From: CAZAFC01 sp964484675
Lineage (GTDB): Bacteria > Patescibacteriota > Saccharimonadia > Saccharimonadales > UBA4665
DNA: 64,000 bases
Assembly (NCBI GenBank): GCA_964484675.1
Contig: CAZAFC010000006.1
Span: 1-64,000 of the forward strand
Direction: 5' to 3'
Position numbers and translations under genes: made by a program. A model generated the notes under the pieces. The model saw only the letters and a list, made by a program, of their open reading frames with translations, was not told the DNA's origin and did no database searches. Of this stretch, positions 16,394-24,235 are shown piece after piece. Position 1 is the stretch's first letter. Each line of letters begins with the position of its first letter.

Positions 16394-16465
16394 GGTGATG
16401 CCTGCCAGCGAAAGGCGGCTGCAGTTTCCTGCGAGGAGCCGCCTCTCGCTTGGGCAAAAATCACC
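16394..16465. other. Long nested hairpin between the AlkA-like gene and O3
   Basis: This is a 72-base imperfect hairpin with three nested helices: GGTGAT/ATCACC outside, TGCC-AGCG/CGCT-GGCA in the middle, and AGGCGGCT/AGCCGCCT enclosing GCAG/CTGC. No U-tract follows on either strand, so it is not a plain terminator. On the minus strand it would form the 3' structure of O3, about 80 bases after its stop. I tried to fit it to twister and twister-sister patterns from memory and could not. Confidence 0.55.
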
Positions 16466-16542
16466 CTTGCACCTGCCATAGCACATCGCCATCTGCACGT
16501 CAACGAAGTCGTCGTCACCGCCGAACAAAGCCAAGCGTGTGG

Positions 16543-16827
16543 TCAGATGACAAGGTCGAAATCCTCGTCGTACTCCGTGTCACGGGCAGCCTGGTTCACC
16601 GGAACGACACTCCATTCCGAGGGAATGGCGTCGCCGATCTGGTCGGTGATCTCGGGGTACCGGGCGCGGAACTCCGGGTCGTTGTACTCCGGCGGCAGCT
16701 CATACCAGACGTACGTCTGCAGGTCCTCGCTCCAGGTTGCCAGGCCGCCGCCCTGAGTGGCATAAAGGGCCTGGTCGATCTCGTTGAGATCTATGTCGGT
16801 GGTCTCTCCTTGCGGGAACGCGTTCAT
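16543..16827 (-). CDS. Orphan acidic small protein (lone gene O3)
   Basis: This 94-residue, strongly acidic soluble protein contains EIDQALYATQGGG, a Tyr/Trp-rich centre (TYVWYELPPEY) and an acidic C-terminus ending DEDFDLVI. I do not recognise the family. High negative charge at this size recalls DNA-mimic or inhibitor proteins, with no direct support. GGAGAGGA lies a few bases before the ATG, and a promoter TTTACA-16-TATTCT is at 16883-16910. Codons are strongly G/C-ending, unlike its neighbours. A reading frame on the opposite strand is longer but lacks these signals. Confidence 0.72.
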   Translation of the reverse strand: MNAFPQGETTDIDLNEIDQALYATQGGGLATWSEDLQTYVWYELPPEYNDPEFRARYPEITDQIGDAIPSEWSVVPVNQAARDTEYDEDFDLVI

Positions 16828-16882
16828 CTGTCATCCTCTCCACATGTTCGTGCGGGGGTTTCAAGCCTACAACTCTAACTAT

Positions 16883-16910
16883 AGAATACAACAAAAATAA
16901 AAAATGTAAA
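16883..16910 (-). promoter_or_regulatory. Promoter TTTACA-16-TATTCT of O3
   Basis: The minus strand has TTTACA at 16905-16910 and TATTCT at 16883-16888 with 16-base spacing, about 56 bases before the ATG at 16827. Confidence 0.5.
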
Positions 16911-16918
16911 CACTGCGC

Positions 16919-17770
16919 TTAGTTGAAAGTTAACGATTCGATAAGTGTCGTTACGGTTTTATTCCACGACGCGGCCGACCACTTGGTGGCGTCGAGGCTC
17001 AACGGTGCTGACTTTGAGCAATCGGCCGCTGCCGAACCGCAAGACACAAACGCGACTTGCACTATCGGATTGAGCTTGGCGGCGTCGACCTGCGGGATTG
17101 CCTGGCCCTGCTGATATCCAAAATCCCCCGTCACGTATATCGCGTCGAGCGCGTTGCTGGCCGTGGTCTTGGCGTACTGCAAATAACTGAGGTAAGTCTG
17201 GGCACGCTGCGAACTCGTGGGGCTCGTGTAGCTAATTTTCTGCGATGCGAGCACCGCGGTGGCATTGCCAGCCGCAAAATTGTCCAAATTCTGCCCCATC
17301 GGCGCAATGCTCAGCACCACCTGCCCGTTCGTTTGCTTGCCGTCAGCAGCGTTAAGGTGTGTGGTCGGCGATTTGGCGGTGAGCACGCCATTTTGTTCAG
17401 TCACCGTCCAGTCCTGCGGGTAGGTAAATGACAAACCAAGCGTCTCGGACGTGTACTGCTTGGTTGGGGTGACCGCCGGCGTCGTGACTACGCTCGTTTT
17501 GTGCGTAGTGGACTTCGGCTTGGGGTGATTGGCGAGGCGATAGGCACCGAATGCCGCCCCACCAAGCACGATCAACACAAGCAGTGCAATGCCGAGCCGC
17601 TTCATCCTGCCATGCGAACGCCGCTCCGGCGCAATGCTGCGCAGATACTCCAGCCGCGACTGCCGGTCGGCCTCACTGCCGTGCGATGCTTGTAATTGGT
17701 CGATCTGAACATCGTGGGGAAATTGCGGGCGCTGGCCAGGTGACGTGGCGCCAGGATTGTCGGGTTGCAT
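16919..17770 (-). CDS. Single-span anchored extracytoplasmic protein
   Basis: This 283-residue protein has about 55 cytoplasmic residues ending in a basic patch (RRSHGRMKR), one span near 57-78, a Thr-rich linker, then a beta-rich outside domain. That domain begins LGLSFTYPQDWTVTEQNG, the FTYPxxW signature of PsbP/DUF-type lipoprotein-like domains. Two cysteines near the C-terminus (SCGSAAADC) may pair. The function is unknown. The ATG at 17770 is chosen over 17785 because TATAAT (17777-17782) ends six bases upstream, the leaderless spacing. Confidence 0.82.
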   Translation of the reverse strand: MQPDNPGATSPGQRPQFPHDVQIDQLQASHGSEADRQSRLEYLRSIAPERRSHGRMKRLGIALLVLIVLGGAAFGAYRLANHPKPKSTTHKTSVVTTPAVTPTKQYTSETLGLSFTYPQDWTVTEQNGVLTAKSPTTHLNAADGKQTNGQVVLSIAPMGQNLDNFAAGNATAVLASQKISYTSPTSSQRAQTYLSYLQYAKTTASNALDAIYVTGDFGYQQGQAIPQVDAAKLNPIVQVAFVSCGSAAADCSKSAPLSLDATKWSAASWNKTVTTLIESLTFN

Positions 17771-17904
17771 ATTCTTATTATACAACTTCTTTTCAGCAAA
17801 ACACTACTTCTGCTTCGTTGATCTCGTTAACGCAGTCCGAAGATGAATCAACATTGCGGGAGCATGGCCCTCGACCAAAAAGCGTATCGCAAAGCTTACG
17901 ACTT

Positions 17905-19209
17905 TTACGGGGCGAGGCGGTTGATATCGCGCGGGAAGAGGATGGCTTCTTTGACGTTGCCGAGGCCCACGGCTTTTTCGACCAAGCGGTCGATACCGAA
18001 GCCGAAACCACCGTGCGGCGGCAAGCCGTGCTTGAACGCGGCGATGTAGGAGGCGAAGCCGGGTGCATCGACGTCCACGCCAGCCGCTTTCATCTGAGCG
18101 ATGAGGTTTTCGTAACGATGTTCACGCTGCGGTACGGTCGAGATTTCGATGCCGCGGAACAGCAAATCAGCCGAACGCGCTGTACCGTTTTCACCCTTCA
18201 TGTGGTAAAACTTCATTTTGCTTTCGGGCAAGCCGGTGGCAAACACCGCCTCGCAGCCAAGCTCCTTTTTGGCATATTCGCAAATCCACTTTTCTTCTTC
18301 GGGCGTCAGATCGAGCTCCTGGCTCATGTCTTTGCCAGTCGCTTTTTGGTACATGTCGTGAATTTCGGCCATGGTAAAACGCGGAAATTCTGATTTCATC
18401 ACCAGCTCAGGTGCGTTCAAACGCTTGAGTTCGGCGCCATGCTCGGCATACAGCCGCGTGAGCACGCCAAACACCAAGTCCTGCAATAGCCCGAGCACGT
18501 CTTCGTGGCCCTCGATAAAGCCGAATTCCACATCGAGCATCGTGACTTCCGACACGTGGCGCGTCGTAGCCGAAAGTTCCGCCCGAAACGCCGGCCCAAT
18601 CTCAAAAACTCGCTCCAGCGCGCCGACCATAATCTGCTTGTACAACTGCGGACTTTGCGCGAGCGTCGCTTCCTTGCCAAAATAATCCACCTTGAACACC
18701 GCCGCACCGCCTTCGGCATCGCCGGCCACGATCTTCGGCGTGTTGATTTCCACAAAATCGCGCTCGTACAAAAACTCACGAATGTAGCGCAGCAGCTCCG
18801 AGCGAAGCTTAAAAATCTGCGATTCCCGCAAGTTGCGCAGCCCGATCGCGCGGTGCTCAAACAGCGTGTCGAGATTGTCGGGCTTGTGGCTCAGCGGTTT
18901 GTCGATCTCGACCGGCGAATCTTCGCTCACCGGCACGAGCACCTCGAGCGTGGCATCGTGCAGCTCAGCGCCGCCTGGCGCGCGCGATTCTTCCACCACC
19001 GTGCCGTTCACTCGCACCACCGTGCCAATTTGCAGGCCGCGCAGCTTTTCGACCTCATCTTTTTCTTTAACGACAATCTGCACGAGGCCACTGCGATCAC
19101 GCAGGTTGATAAATGTCAGTCCGCCAAGCAGCCGCTTTTTATGCAGCCAGCCCTCAACCGTGATCGTTTCGCCGATGTGCGCGGCGATGTCTTTACTCAA
19201 AATACGCAT
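17905..19209 (-). CDS. aspS: Aspartyl-tRNA synthetase, archaeal type, probably non-discriminating
   Basis: This 434-residue class IIb synthetase has an N-terminal OB-fold anticodon domain (residues 1-105) and class II motif 2 near FEIGPAFRAELS. Motif 3 is at the end (GGFGFGIDRLVE). It lacks the bacterial GAD insertion, so it is the short archaeal/eukaryal form. In the anticodon domain GWLHKKR has His where discriminating archaeal enzymes have Trp, and RAPGGAEL has Pro. From memory, both mark enzymes that charge tRNA-Asn as well as tRNA-Asp. That would require the GatCAB amidotransferase, which is not in this window. AAGGAG precedes the ATG, and an Asn-rich leader ORF lies upstream. Confidence 0.93.
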   Translation of the reverse strand: MRILSKDIAAHIGETITVEGWLHKKRLLGGLTFINLRDRSGLVQIVVKEKDEVEKLRGLQIGTVVRVNGTVVEESRAPGGAELHDATLEVLVPVSEDSPVEIDKPLSHKPDNLDTLFEHRAIGLRNLRESQIFKLRSELLRYIREFLYERDFVEINTPKIVAGDAEGGAAVFKVDYFGKEATLAQSPQLYKQIMVGALERVFEIGPAFRAELSATTRHVSEVTMLDVEFGFIEGHEDVLGLLQDLVFGVLTRLYAEHGAELKRLNAPELVMKSEFPRFTMAEIHDMYQKATGKDMSQELDLTPEEEKWICEYAKKELGCEAVFATGLPESKMKFYHMKGENGTARSADLLFRGIEISTVPQREHRYENLIAQMKAAGVDVDAPGFASYIAAFKHGLPPHGGFGFGIDRLVEKAVGLGNVKEAILFPRDINRLAP

Positions 19210-19263
19210 ACTAACTCCTTGATTTATCTGGATTAGGCGTGCCGAGGGCCGAACGCGCGCTGC

Positions 19264-19320
19264 CTACGCCTGCTGGCAGCGGCCGACCCGTGGATTCATA
19301 TTGGAGTTCGCGTGTGTCAT
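19264..19320 (-). CDS. Candidate 18-residue leader peptide of aspS, Asn-rich
   Basis: The minus strand reads MTHANSNMNPRVGRCQQA then TAG. TATACT (19328-19333) ends seven bases before this ATG, the leaderless spacing of other genes here, so transcription should start at the ATG itself. Three of residues 5-9 are Asn. The following 50 bases are GC-rich with GCTGCC/GGCAGC pairing. An Asn-sensing attenuator ahead of a synthetase that would make Asp-tRNA-Asn is attractive, but translation is unproven. Confidence 0.4.
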   Translation of the reverse strand: MTHANSNMNPRVGRCQQA

Positions 19321-19327
19321 TGCCATG

Positions 19328-19333
19328 AGTATA
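19328..19333 (-). promoter_or_regulatory. -10 box TATACT of the aspS transcript
   Basis: TATACT on the minus strand, about 120 bases before aspS. The spacer 19210-19327 holds the leader ORF and GC-rich pairing segments. Confidence 0.5.
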
Positions 19334-19368
19334 CCACCCCTGGGCTCGCGAGGGAAGTGAACGCTGTG

Positions 19369-20583
19369 CTAGGTGTGCGAAGCCGCGGGTCGCTGTGTTT
19401 CGGCGCGCGAAAGGTTGGTGGACTCAGCCTTCGTCTGCTGGTCACTTGCGTTTGCCGCCGATGTATCGCTCGCTCTTTGCCCGTCTGGGGCCGCTTGAGC
19501 CTGGCGTTTCGGCGTCGCCGGTTCGGCTGTTGTTACATCGTTTGAGTTTGAGATCTGAGCGTCGGATTCCGCCACTTCTGCGGCAACTGGCTGCACCCTA
19601 AAAGCACTCACCTGCGCTCGATTCTCATAGTTCATCGCTGACTCAGGGGCAGCCTGCTCGCCGAAAAGCTCGCTCACGAGCCGATCGAAATGCAGCGTGC
19701 CGACAATCTCCTCGAAGCTATTGACCACGACCGCCAGATATTGCTGCGTTTCGCGCAAGGCCTCAAGCACGCGGTGCAGGCTAAAATCTTCATGCACATA
19801 ACAGAGGTCATGGCGAACAAGCTCGCCGATCATTCCACCCTCGCGGGCTGCCACGGCGTCTTGCAACCGTACCACTCCCACGATATTTTCGGGCGTACCT
19901 TCGTACACAAAAAAATGCTGCTGCCCGCTGGCGTGGAGTTCGCCCAGCAAAATCGGGCCAATCAGCTCAGTGCTCGCCAGCAAACGGATATCCTGGCGCG
20001 GCGTGGTGATGTCGGCTGCTTTCTTTTCGTGAAAGGCCAGCACGCGGTCCATGTGCGCCAGCTCCTGCTTGCTAATGCGATTGTCATGCTGCGATTGCTG
20101 GCGTGTGAGCAGCGCGCGCAAATCGTGCTTGTCATATATATGTGTGTGCGGGCGAAGCTGCCGGCGGCGATTAGCCAGGTGCGCTACTTTCTCCCAAAAC
20201 ACAAAACTGTGGCTCAGCATCCAGCGCGTCGGCCGGGCCGCGAGCACCGCCAGGCGCGCTGTAGTTAAGCCCAACTCCAGCGACGGCAGCCATACAAGCA
20301 CCGCAAGCAGCACCACCGCCATCAGCCCAACGCCCGCCAAAGCCGGGAGATTTCGCCCAAGCAAAAGCAGCCCGATCGCCAGGCCAATCGAAGCCACACT
20401 CCACAGCAACGCCCGCAACGCAGAGCCATACGCCGCCGGACCATAGAGTGCCTTGGCCAAGCCATCGCCCTCGGTCGCCAACCGCTTGAGTTCGCGCAGC
20501 GGCACCGCGCTGTACAATCGCTGCAACGCCACCGCGCCAAGGCCAAATCCGAGCAGCACAAAACCAATAAGATACATAAGCAT
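19369..20583 (-). CDS. CNNM-type membrane protein with paired CBS domains
   Basis: This protein of about 404 residues has three N-terminal spans in its first 110 residues, in the pattern of CNNM/CorB (DUF21) divalent-cation transporters. Two CBS motifs follow near residues 195-310 (ITTPRQDIRLLAS and VRHDLCYVHEDFSLHRVLEAL), usually adenosine-nucleotide sensors. It ends in a Pro/Ala/Thr-rich tail. The usual C-terminal CorC domain is missing, replaced by the low-complexity tail. I start at 20583 because TACTAT ends six bases before that ATG. The promoter is divergent from the DsbA-like gene. Confidence 0.8.
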   Translation of the reverse strand: MLMYLIGFVLLGFGLGAVALQRLYSAVPLRELKRLATEGDGLAKALYGPAAYGSALRALLWSVASIGLAIGLLLLGRNLPALAGVGLMAVVLLAVLVWLPSLELGLTTARLAVLAARPTRWMLSHSFVFWEKVAHLANRRRQLRPHTHIYDKHDLRALLTRQQSQHDNRISKQELAHMDRVLAFHEKKAADITTPRQDIRLLASTELIGPILLGELHASGQQHFFVYEGTPENIVGVVRLQDAVAAREGGMIGELVRHDLCYVHEDFSLHRVLEALRETQQYLAVVVNSFEEIVGTLHFDRLVSELFGEQAAPESAMNYENRAQVSAFRVQPVAAEVAESDAQISNSNDVTTAEPATPKRQAQAAPDGQRASDTSAANASDQQTKAESTNLSRAETQRPAASHT

Positions 20584-20678
20584 GTACCCATAGTACTGCG
20601 GGAAGATCTGTTTTGCAAAGCACCCTTCCGCCTGGGGGCCACTGTGGTATATACTATAAAAATGAATGGAGCACGATA

Positions 20679-21314
20679 ATGAGCAAGCGTTTGTGGGCAT
20701 TAATTGCCGTCCTGATTCTGATTTTTGTGGGCGTCACCGTGATGAAAAACAATAAAACCAACGCGCCGAGCGCTAGCAATCAGCCGACGAGCCACATCGA
20801 AGGCAGTACCAGTACCGGCGTGTCGCTGCTTGAATACGGCGACTACGAGTGCCCGTACTGCGGCAATTATTTCTCGATCGTCAAGCAAGTCGCCGCACAG
20901 TACAACGACAAAATCACCTTCCAATTCCGCAACCTGCCGCTCAGCCAGGTCCACCCGAATGCTTTTGCGGCCGCCCGCGCCGCCGAAGCAGCCTCGCTTC
21001 AGGGCAAGTTCTGGCAAATGCACGATTTACTGTACGAAACACAGTCCGCCTGGGTTTCCTCGAGCGCACCCATCAGCATGTTCGACACTTACGCCAAGCA
21101 GCTTGGGCTCAACATCACCCAATTCGACCGCGATTTTGCCAGCAGCAAAGTGAATGACGCCATCAACGCCGACATGAATGCGTTTGCCAAAACCGGCGAC
21201 GTCACCGAAACGCCCACCTTCTACCTCGACGGCAAAAAGATTCAGCCTGGCCCGAACGTGAGCGATTTCACGAGCCTCATTGATGCAGCCATAGCCAGCA
21301 AAGCACAAAAATAA
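20679..21314 (+). CDS. Membrane-anchored DsbA-family thiol-disulfide oxidoreductase
   Basis: This 211-residue protein has an N-terminal anchor near 4-22, a polar linker, then a thioredoxin-fold domain. The redox motif is CPYC in YGDYECPYCGNYFS near residue 60, and the cis-Pro loop is ETPTFYLDGKKI near 172. It should catalyse disulfide formation outside the cytoplasmic membrane, like BdbD or the Thioredoxin_4 family. No DsbB/VKOR partner is in the window. I start at 20679 (MSKRLWALIA) because the upstream extension carries no signal peptide and spans the TATACTATAA promoter region. Confidence 0.92.
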   Translation: MSKRLWALIAVLILIFVGVTVMKNNKTNAPSASNQPTSHIEGSTSTGVSLLEYGDYECPYCGNYFSIVKQVAAQYNDKITFQFRNLPLSQVHPNAFAAARAAEAASLQGKFWQMHDLLYETQSAWVSSSAPISMFDTYAKQLGLNITQFDRDFASSKVNDAINADMNAFAKTGDVTETPTFYLDGKKIQPGPNVSDFTSLIDAAIASKAQK

Positions 21315-21366
21315 CTCACCCGTACGAGGCATTCCTCAACTCCTCGAGGCGTTCCTGGCCGCTAAC

Positions 21367-21395
21367 TTTACTATAAGAGACTTTTATGCTATAAT
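21367..21395 (+). promoter_or_regulatory. Promoter TTTACT-17-TATAAT of O4
   Basis: TTTACT at 21367-21372 and a perfect TATAAT at 21390-21395 with 17-base spacing, giving a leader of about 80 bases before the ATG at 21482. Confidence 0.65.
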
Positions 21396-21481
21396 ATGAC
21401 CCATTCTGGATTGCCTTTTTGGCGGTCTTAGAAGCACTGTCGACCATCTGGCCGGCTACCCCAAACGAAGGAGAAGGGCTC

Positions 21482-21889
21482 ATGTCGCACCACGAAGATC
21501 TCGACCCGAGCAGCTTCAGCCAGCCGCACCGGCCGATCTTCAAGCGCACCATCATCGTGCCGACGCCGATCGCCGCAGTCTACGGCCTGGCGCTGGTGTA
21601 CGGAATTCTGCTCATCGTGACCCTTTCATGGGTCATGGCCGACCTCAGCCTGGGCGTCCTGTGCGTGATCGCGCTGTTCACCATCGTGGTGCACTGTGGC
21701 CGCCAGCAGGCACTGGGCCGCCTCGAGAATGGCGCCGACCTGATAGGCATGGTCTTCGCTACGTGGCAGGATGAGTGCGGCTACCTTTGGCTGCGCGTGC
21801 GTACCGTCACAATTCGGCGACTGCTCGTCTGCACCCCGATGATCGCGTGCAGCATCGCCGCAAGCATCGCCCACAGCCACATCATCTGA
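21482..21889 (+). CDS. Orphan membrane protein (lone gene O4)
   Basis: This 135-residue protein has a polar N-terminus, two close spans near 28-50 and 54-73, a cytosolic-looking middle (GRQQALGRLENGADLIGMVF), and a third hydrophobic stretch near 113-131. The function is unknown. The ATG at 21482 follows GAAGGAGAAGGG, a strong ribosome-binding site, so I reject the in-frame start at 21419. Codons are almost all G/C-ending, unlike the DsbA-like neighbour. A 10-bp hairpin follows the stop. Confidence 0.75.
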   Translation: MSHHEDLDPSSFSQPHRPIFKRTIIVPTPIAAVYGLALVYGILLIVTLSWVMADLSLGVLCVIALFTIVVHCGRQQALGRLENGADLIGMVFATWQDECGYLWLRVRTVTIRRLLVCTPMIACSIAASIAHSHII

Positions 21890-21901
21890 CACTCCTTCGT
21901 C

Positions 21902-21951
21902 GCTCTTTCCGGCCCGTGCCACCAGGCCCCGCGCACGCGGTCGGAAAGAGC
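21902..21951 (+). other. 10-bp hairpin after O4
   Basis: GCTCTTTCCG at 21902-21911 pairs perfectly with CGGAAAGAGC at 21942-21951. Inside, GTGC pairs with GCAC. No U-tract follows, so this is a stable 3' structure rather than a classic terminator. Confidence 0.5.
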
Positions 21952-21976
21952 TTCGAATTATCATGAATCTTTACCC

Positions 21977-21996
21977 AAAAAACGCACCCATGCGTT
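21977..21996 (-). terminator. Intrinsic terminator of the isolated minus-strand unit
   Basis: AACGCA/TGCGTT with a four-base loop, followed on the minus strand by TTTT. It ends the transcript starting near 22292. Confidence 0.8.
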
Positions 21997-22085
21997 CAAT
22001 TGCAGTCAGGTGCATTTTTATGACTTTTGTTCGCCCGTGTTAGCCGGCAAAGCGTCTTCTTCCTAAAACACTTTGCGGAATCGCG

Positions 22086-22178
22086 CTAATACGTCAGAAA
22101 TTCGCGCCAATTCGGGCGACGAACGGCAACCGCCACGCGCGCTGGGCGCGAAGCGATAATCTTGATTTTGACCGGCAT
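22086..22178 (-). CDS. Candidate 30-residue basic small protein
   Basis: The ORF begins MPVKIKIIASRPARVAVAV and is rich in Arg, Lys and Val, with no membrane span. GGAGGTG lies five bases before the ATG, an excellent ribosome-binding site, and the ORF lies inside a unit with its own promoter and terminator. Short basic proteins of this kind can bind RNA or be leader peptides. I recognise no family, and coding is unproven. Confidence 0.45.
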   Translation of the reverse strand: MPVKIKIIASRPARVAVAVRRPNWREFLTY

Positions 22179-22298
22179 GGACACCTCCAATATGCTCGGC
22201 TAATTGTCCGCAATATGCGGTAACGATCGCCGAACACAAGCCTTTGTTTTAATGTTTTTGTCTCACACGAGGTCTCGCATTCTCGTAGAAGTGAGGTT

Positions 22299-22327
22299 AT
22301 TGTAGCGAACTTGATTATGCTTGTCAA
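22299..22327 (-). promoter_or_regulatory. Consensus promoter TTGACA-17-TACAAT
   Basis: On the minus strand the -35 is a perfect TTGACA (22322-22327), the -10 is TACAAT (22299-22304) and the spacer is 17 bases. It is one of the best promoters in the window and drives the unit ending at 21977. Confidence 0.75.
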
Positions 22328-22364
22328 GTTTGCGGCCCGGCTGGCTGTCCGCTTGCCGGATCAT

Positions 22365-24173
22365 TCATGCCGCCAGACCAAAAACGAGGTGGCCGAGCTG
22401 CTGGGATTTGACTGCGCCTTCACCCCTGACGGTTGGCTCGGCTGGCCCGGATTGTATGTTACCCTCCGATTCTTCATCATTGCCTTTTGTGGCGGCCGGC
22501 TCGGCCCTAACTGGCAGCGTGGCTGCTACTTGTGGCTTGGTCTGAGCTGGAGCCGCCTCTTGTCGCACGGCCTTACGAGCTTCGGCACGGGCTCGCGAAC
22601 CGCCGTCGCCCTTCGACACGACCACACCATCGACAACTTTGGCGTGGCAATCATCACATTCAATCCGACGGGCGCAGGGGTCAATATAGACTTTTGCTCT
22701 GCAATACGGACAATGTCCGTGCTTCTTTTTGCCGGATTCCAGATCATCACTATCTTTGTCGGCGCCAAAATCAAATGGGCTTGCCAAGTCATCCCCGCTT
22801 CTGAGTCGTATGGGGCACGAGCCCGAGGTATCGAGTCGAATCGCCTGACGGGTGGCTGCTTCGGCACGGGCAGCATCCCCTTGCGCCAGAAAGAAACGTG
22901 CTTGGTTAATTTCGAGTGCCGCCTTGCTACCAAACACCCGGGTGTCAAGCGTCACATCCTGGACGGCGCGACGAACACACGCCTCGGCCGAAAGCTTATC
23001 GAGCAGACGAATGGCGTCCATGGGCTCGATCAACAGCGAGGCGCTGGCCTCAAGTCGCTTGGCAACGTCTTGCACTATGTCGTCGAATTGTGCCGCCAAC
23101 GCCAACCGCTCGCGAGCATAAGCCTGGTAATTTTGCCGCGGTTCGGCCAATCCGTAGAATGTGCCCTCAGCCGCGTCGTCGAACCACTCAACCAACGTTT
23201 CCACCCCAGTGATCTCGCTCTTTGGAATAAGCACCGCCTGTCCGATCATTTCTGTGCCATCGCTCGTATTCAGCCGAATACCACGGCACGCAGCAAGCTG
23301 GCGTATGGCGGCGATGTCATGGCGCGGGCTATCGGGCGTCTTTTTGCCAGCGACCAACGCCGTCTCCAAGGTAACGTCGTTGCCATTGGCGCCCAAAAGC
23401 TGGATGGAGCACGTTTCGGTATCAGTATAAAACCGATACTCCTGCTTCTCTGTCTCCGACATCGTCGTGCTGGCTGGCGAAAAAACCGCCAAATCGTAGT
23501 GCTCGGTAATGCCAGCAGCGTGCAACGCTTCGAACAGCATGATATTGCCGAGTTCATGCTTGCTGCGGCGCATCATCTCCGGGATGAGCTCTGTTTCTTG
23601 CAGCGTATTTCGGTGCAGATCATGCATGATGCGGCCATTTTGTTGGAGCCGGCCAGCACCAATACTCAGTTGCACGCGCGTTTGGTGCTTGGCCTTGAAT
23701 AATCGCTCGGCGATATCTGTGGCCACATTGTTGCGAACGACTTGCTTGCTTTGCAAATCGCCCAAAGCGGCCAGCTGGATAGCCGCAAGTAACGTGGACT
23801 CATTGGTCGTACATTCTTTCGATGCAGCCGAGCTGGCACGCTCGCCACGAATCGCGACGCCACCCAAGAATGTCAACGTGCGAAGCCGCGCCAGCTCAGC
23901 CAATTCAGGAAAGGCTTCGCTCGGACGCAGCCAGGTATGAGCGTCTGATCTTGACTCCGGCTCCTGATGATTGGCGACGGGCAAGCGCCCCGTCTCGGTC
24001 TCTGGCGGAGTGGCATCCAAAGAATATTGCACACTCCCGAAGACACGCTCCGGCGGCAGCTCATATGCACCAATCGGCAGAGCCGGCTCAAGCGCGATCA
24101 ACGTCGGAGCAAGCGGCTCTTGCATCCGCATCGATTGCCCCATAAACAGTGTCGTTTCCCTCATCCGCATCAT
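22365..24173 (-). CDS. Saccharibacteria-type zinc-ribbon protein under a cobalamin riboswitch
   Basis: This protein of about 602 residues has unknown function. A long alpha/beta region (about residues 90-430) includes HDLAVF-like strands and EWFDDAAEGTFYGLAEPRQ. A helical segment with ARFFLAQGDAARAE is next, then a zinc ribbon near 510 with paired CxxC knuckles (CPYC and CDDC). A low-complexity Ala/Lys tail ends it. From memory, similar proteins occur as hypotheticals across Saccharibacteria. The riboswitch directly upstream implies control by cobalamin, yet I see no B12-enzyme motif. The start is uncertain: ATGs at 24173, 24170 and 24164 are possible. AGGG sits eight bases before the first. 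Confidence 0.8.
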   Translation of the reverse strand: MMRMRETTLFMGQSMRMQEPLAPTLIALEPALPIGAYELPPERVFGSVQYSLDATPPETETGRLPVANHQEPESRSDAHTWLRPSEAFPELAELARLRTLTFLGGVAIRGERASSAASKECTTNESTLLAAIQLAALGDLQSKQVVRNNVATDIAERLFKAKHQTRVQLSIGAGRLQQNGRIMHDLHRNTLQETELIPEMMRRSKHELGNIMLFEALHAAGITEHYDLAVFSPASTTMSETEKQEYRFYTDTETCSIQLLGANGNDVTLETALVAGKKTPDSPRHDIAAIRQLAACRGIRLNTSDGTEMIGQAVLIPKSEITGVETLVEWFDDAAEGTFYGLAEPRQNYQAYARERLALAAQFDDIVQDVAKRLEASASLLIEPMDAIRLLDKLSAEACVRRAVQDVTLDTRVFGSKAALEINQARFFLAQGDAARAEAATRQAIRLDTSGSCPIRLRSGDDLASPFDFGADKDSDDLESGKKKHGHCPYCRAKVYIDPCARRIECDDCHAKVVDGVVVSKGDGGSRARAEARKAVRQEAAPAQTKPQVAATLPVRAEPAATKGNDEESEGNIQSGPAEPTVRGEGAVKSQQLGHLVFGLAA

Positions 24174-24235
24174 ACAAAAACCCTGTCCGAGAGAGTGGGC
24201 GGGTGGCAACTTTGGTGCACGAAAACGGCCGCTTG

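Larger units (their letters stand above)
21977..22292 (-). ncRNA. Isolated transcript of about 315 nt, possible small RNA or small-protein mRNA
   Basis: A consensus promoter (TTGACA-17-TACAAT, 22299-22327) and an intrinsic terminator bracket this unit, which overlaps no recognisable gene. The 5' part folds locally (CTCAC/GTGAG and CCGCA/TGCGG), and the 3' part contains GCAAAG/CTTTGC. It could be a structured RNA, or it could serve to express the 30-codon ORF inside it. It accounts for most of the gap 21890-22364, and I see no further gene there. I compared it by eye with 6S, T-box and tmRNA hallmarks and found none. Confidence 0.5.

Noticed and set aside
16394..16465. Twister or twister-sister ribozyme
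   Set aside because: The nested shape is suggestive, but the conserved internal-loop sequences I remember for these classes are not present on either strand.
16450..16878. A 142-codon plus-strand frame antisense to O3
   Set aside because: The minus frame has a strong ribosome-binding site and promoter, and the plus frame has neither.
22311..23702. A 463-codon open frame on the plus strand
   Set aside because: It is the complement of the zinc-ribbon gene. The minus strand has the riboswitch, the start region and a zinc ribbon, and the plus frame has no recognisable motif.
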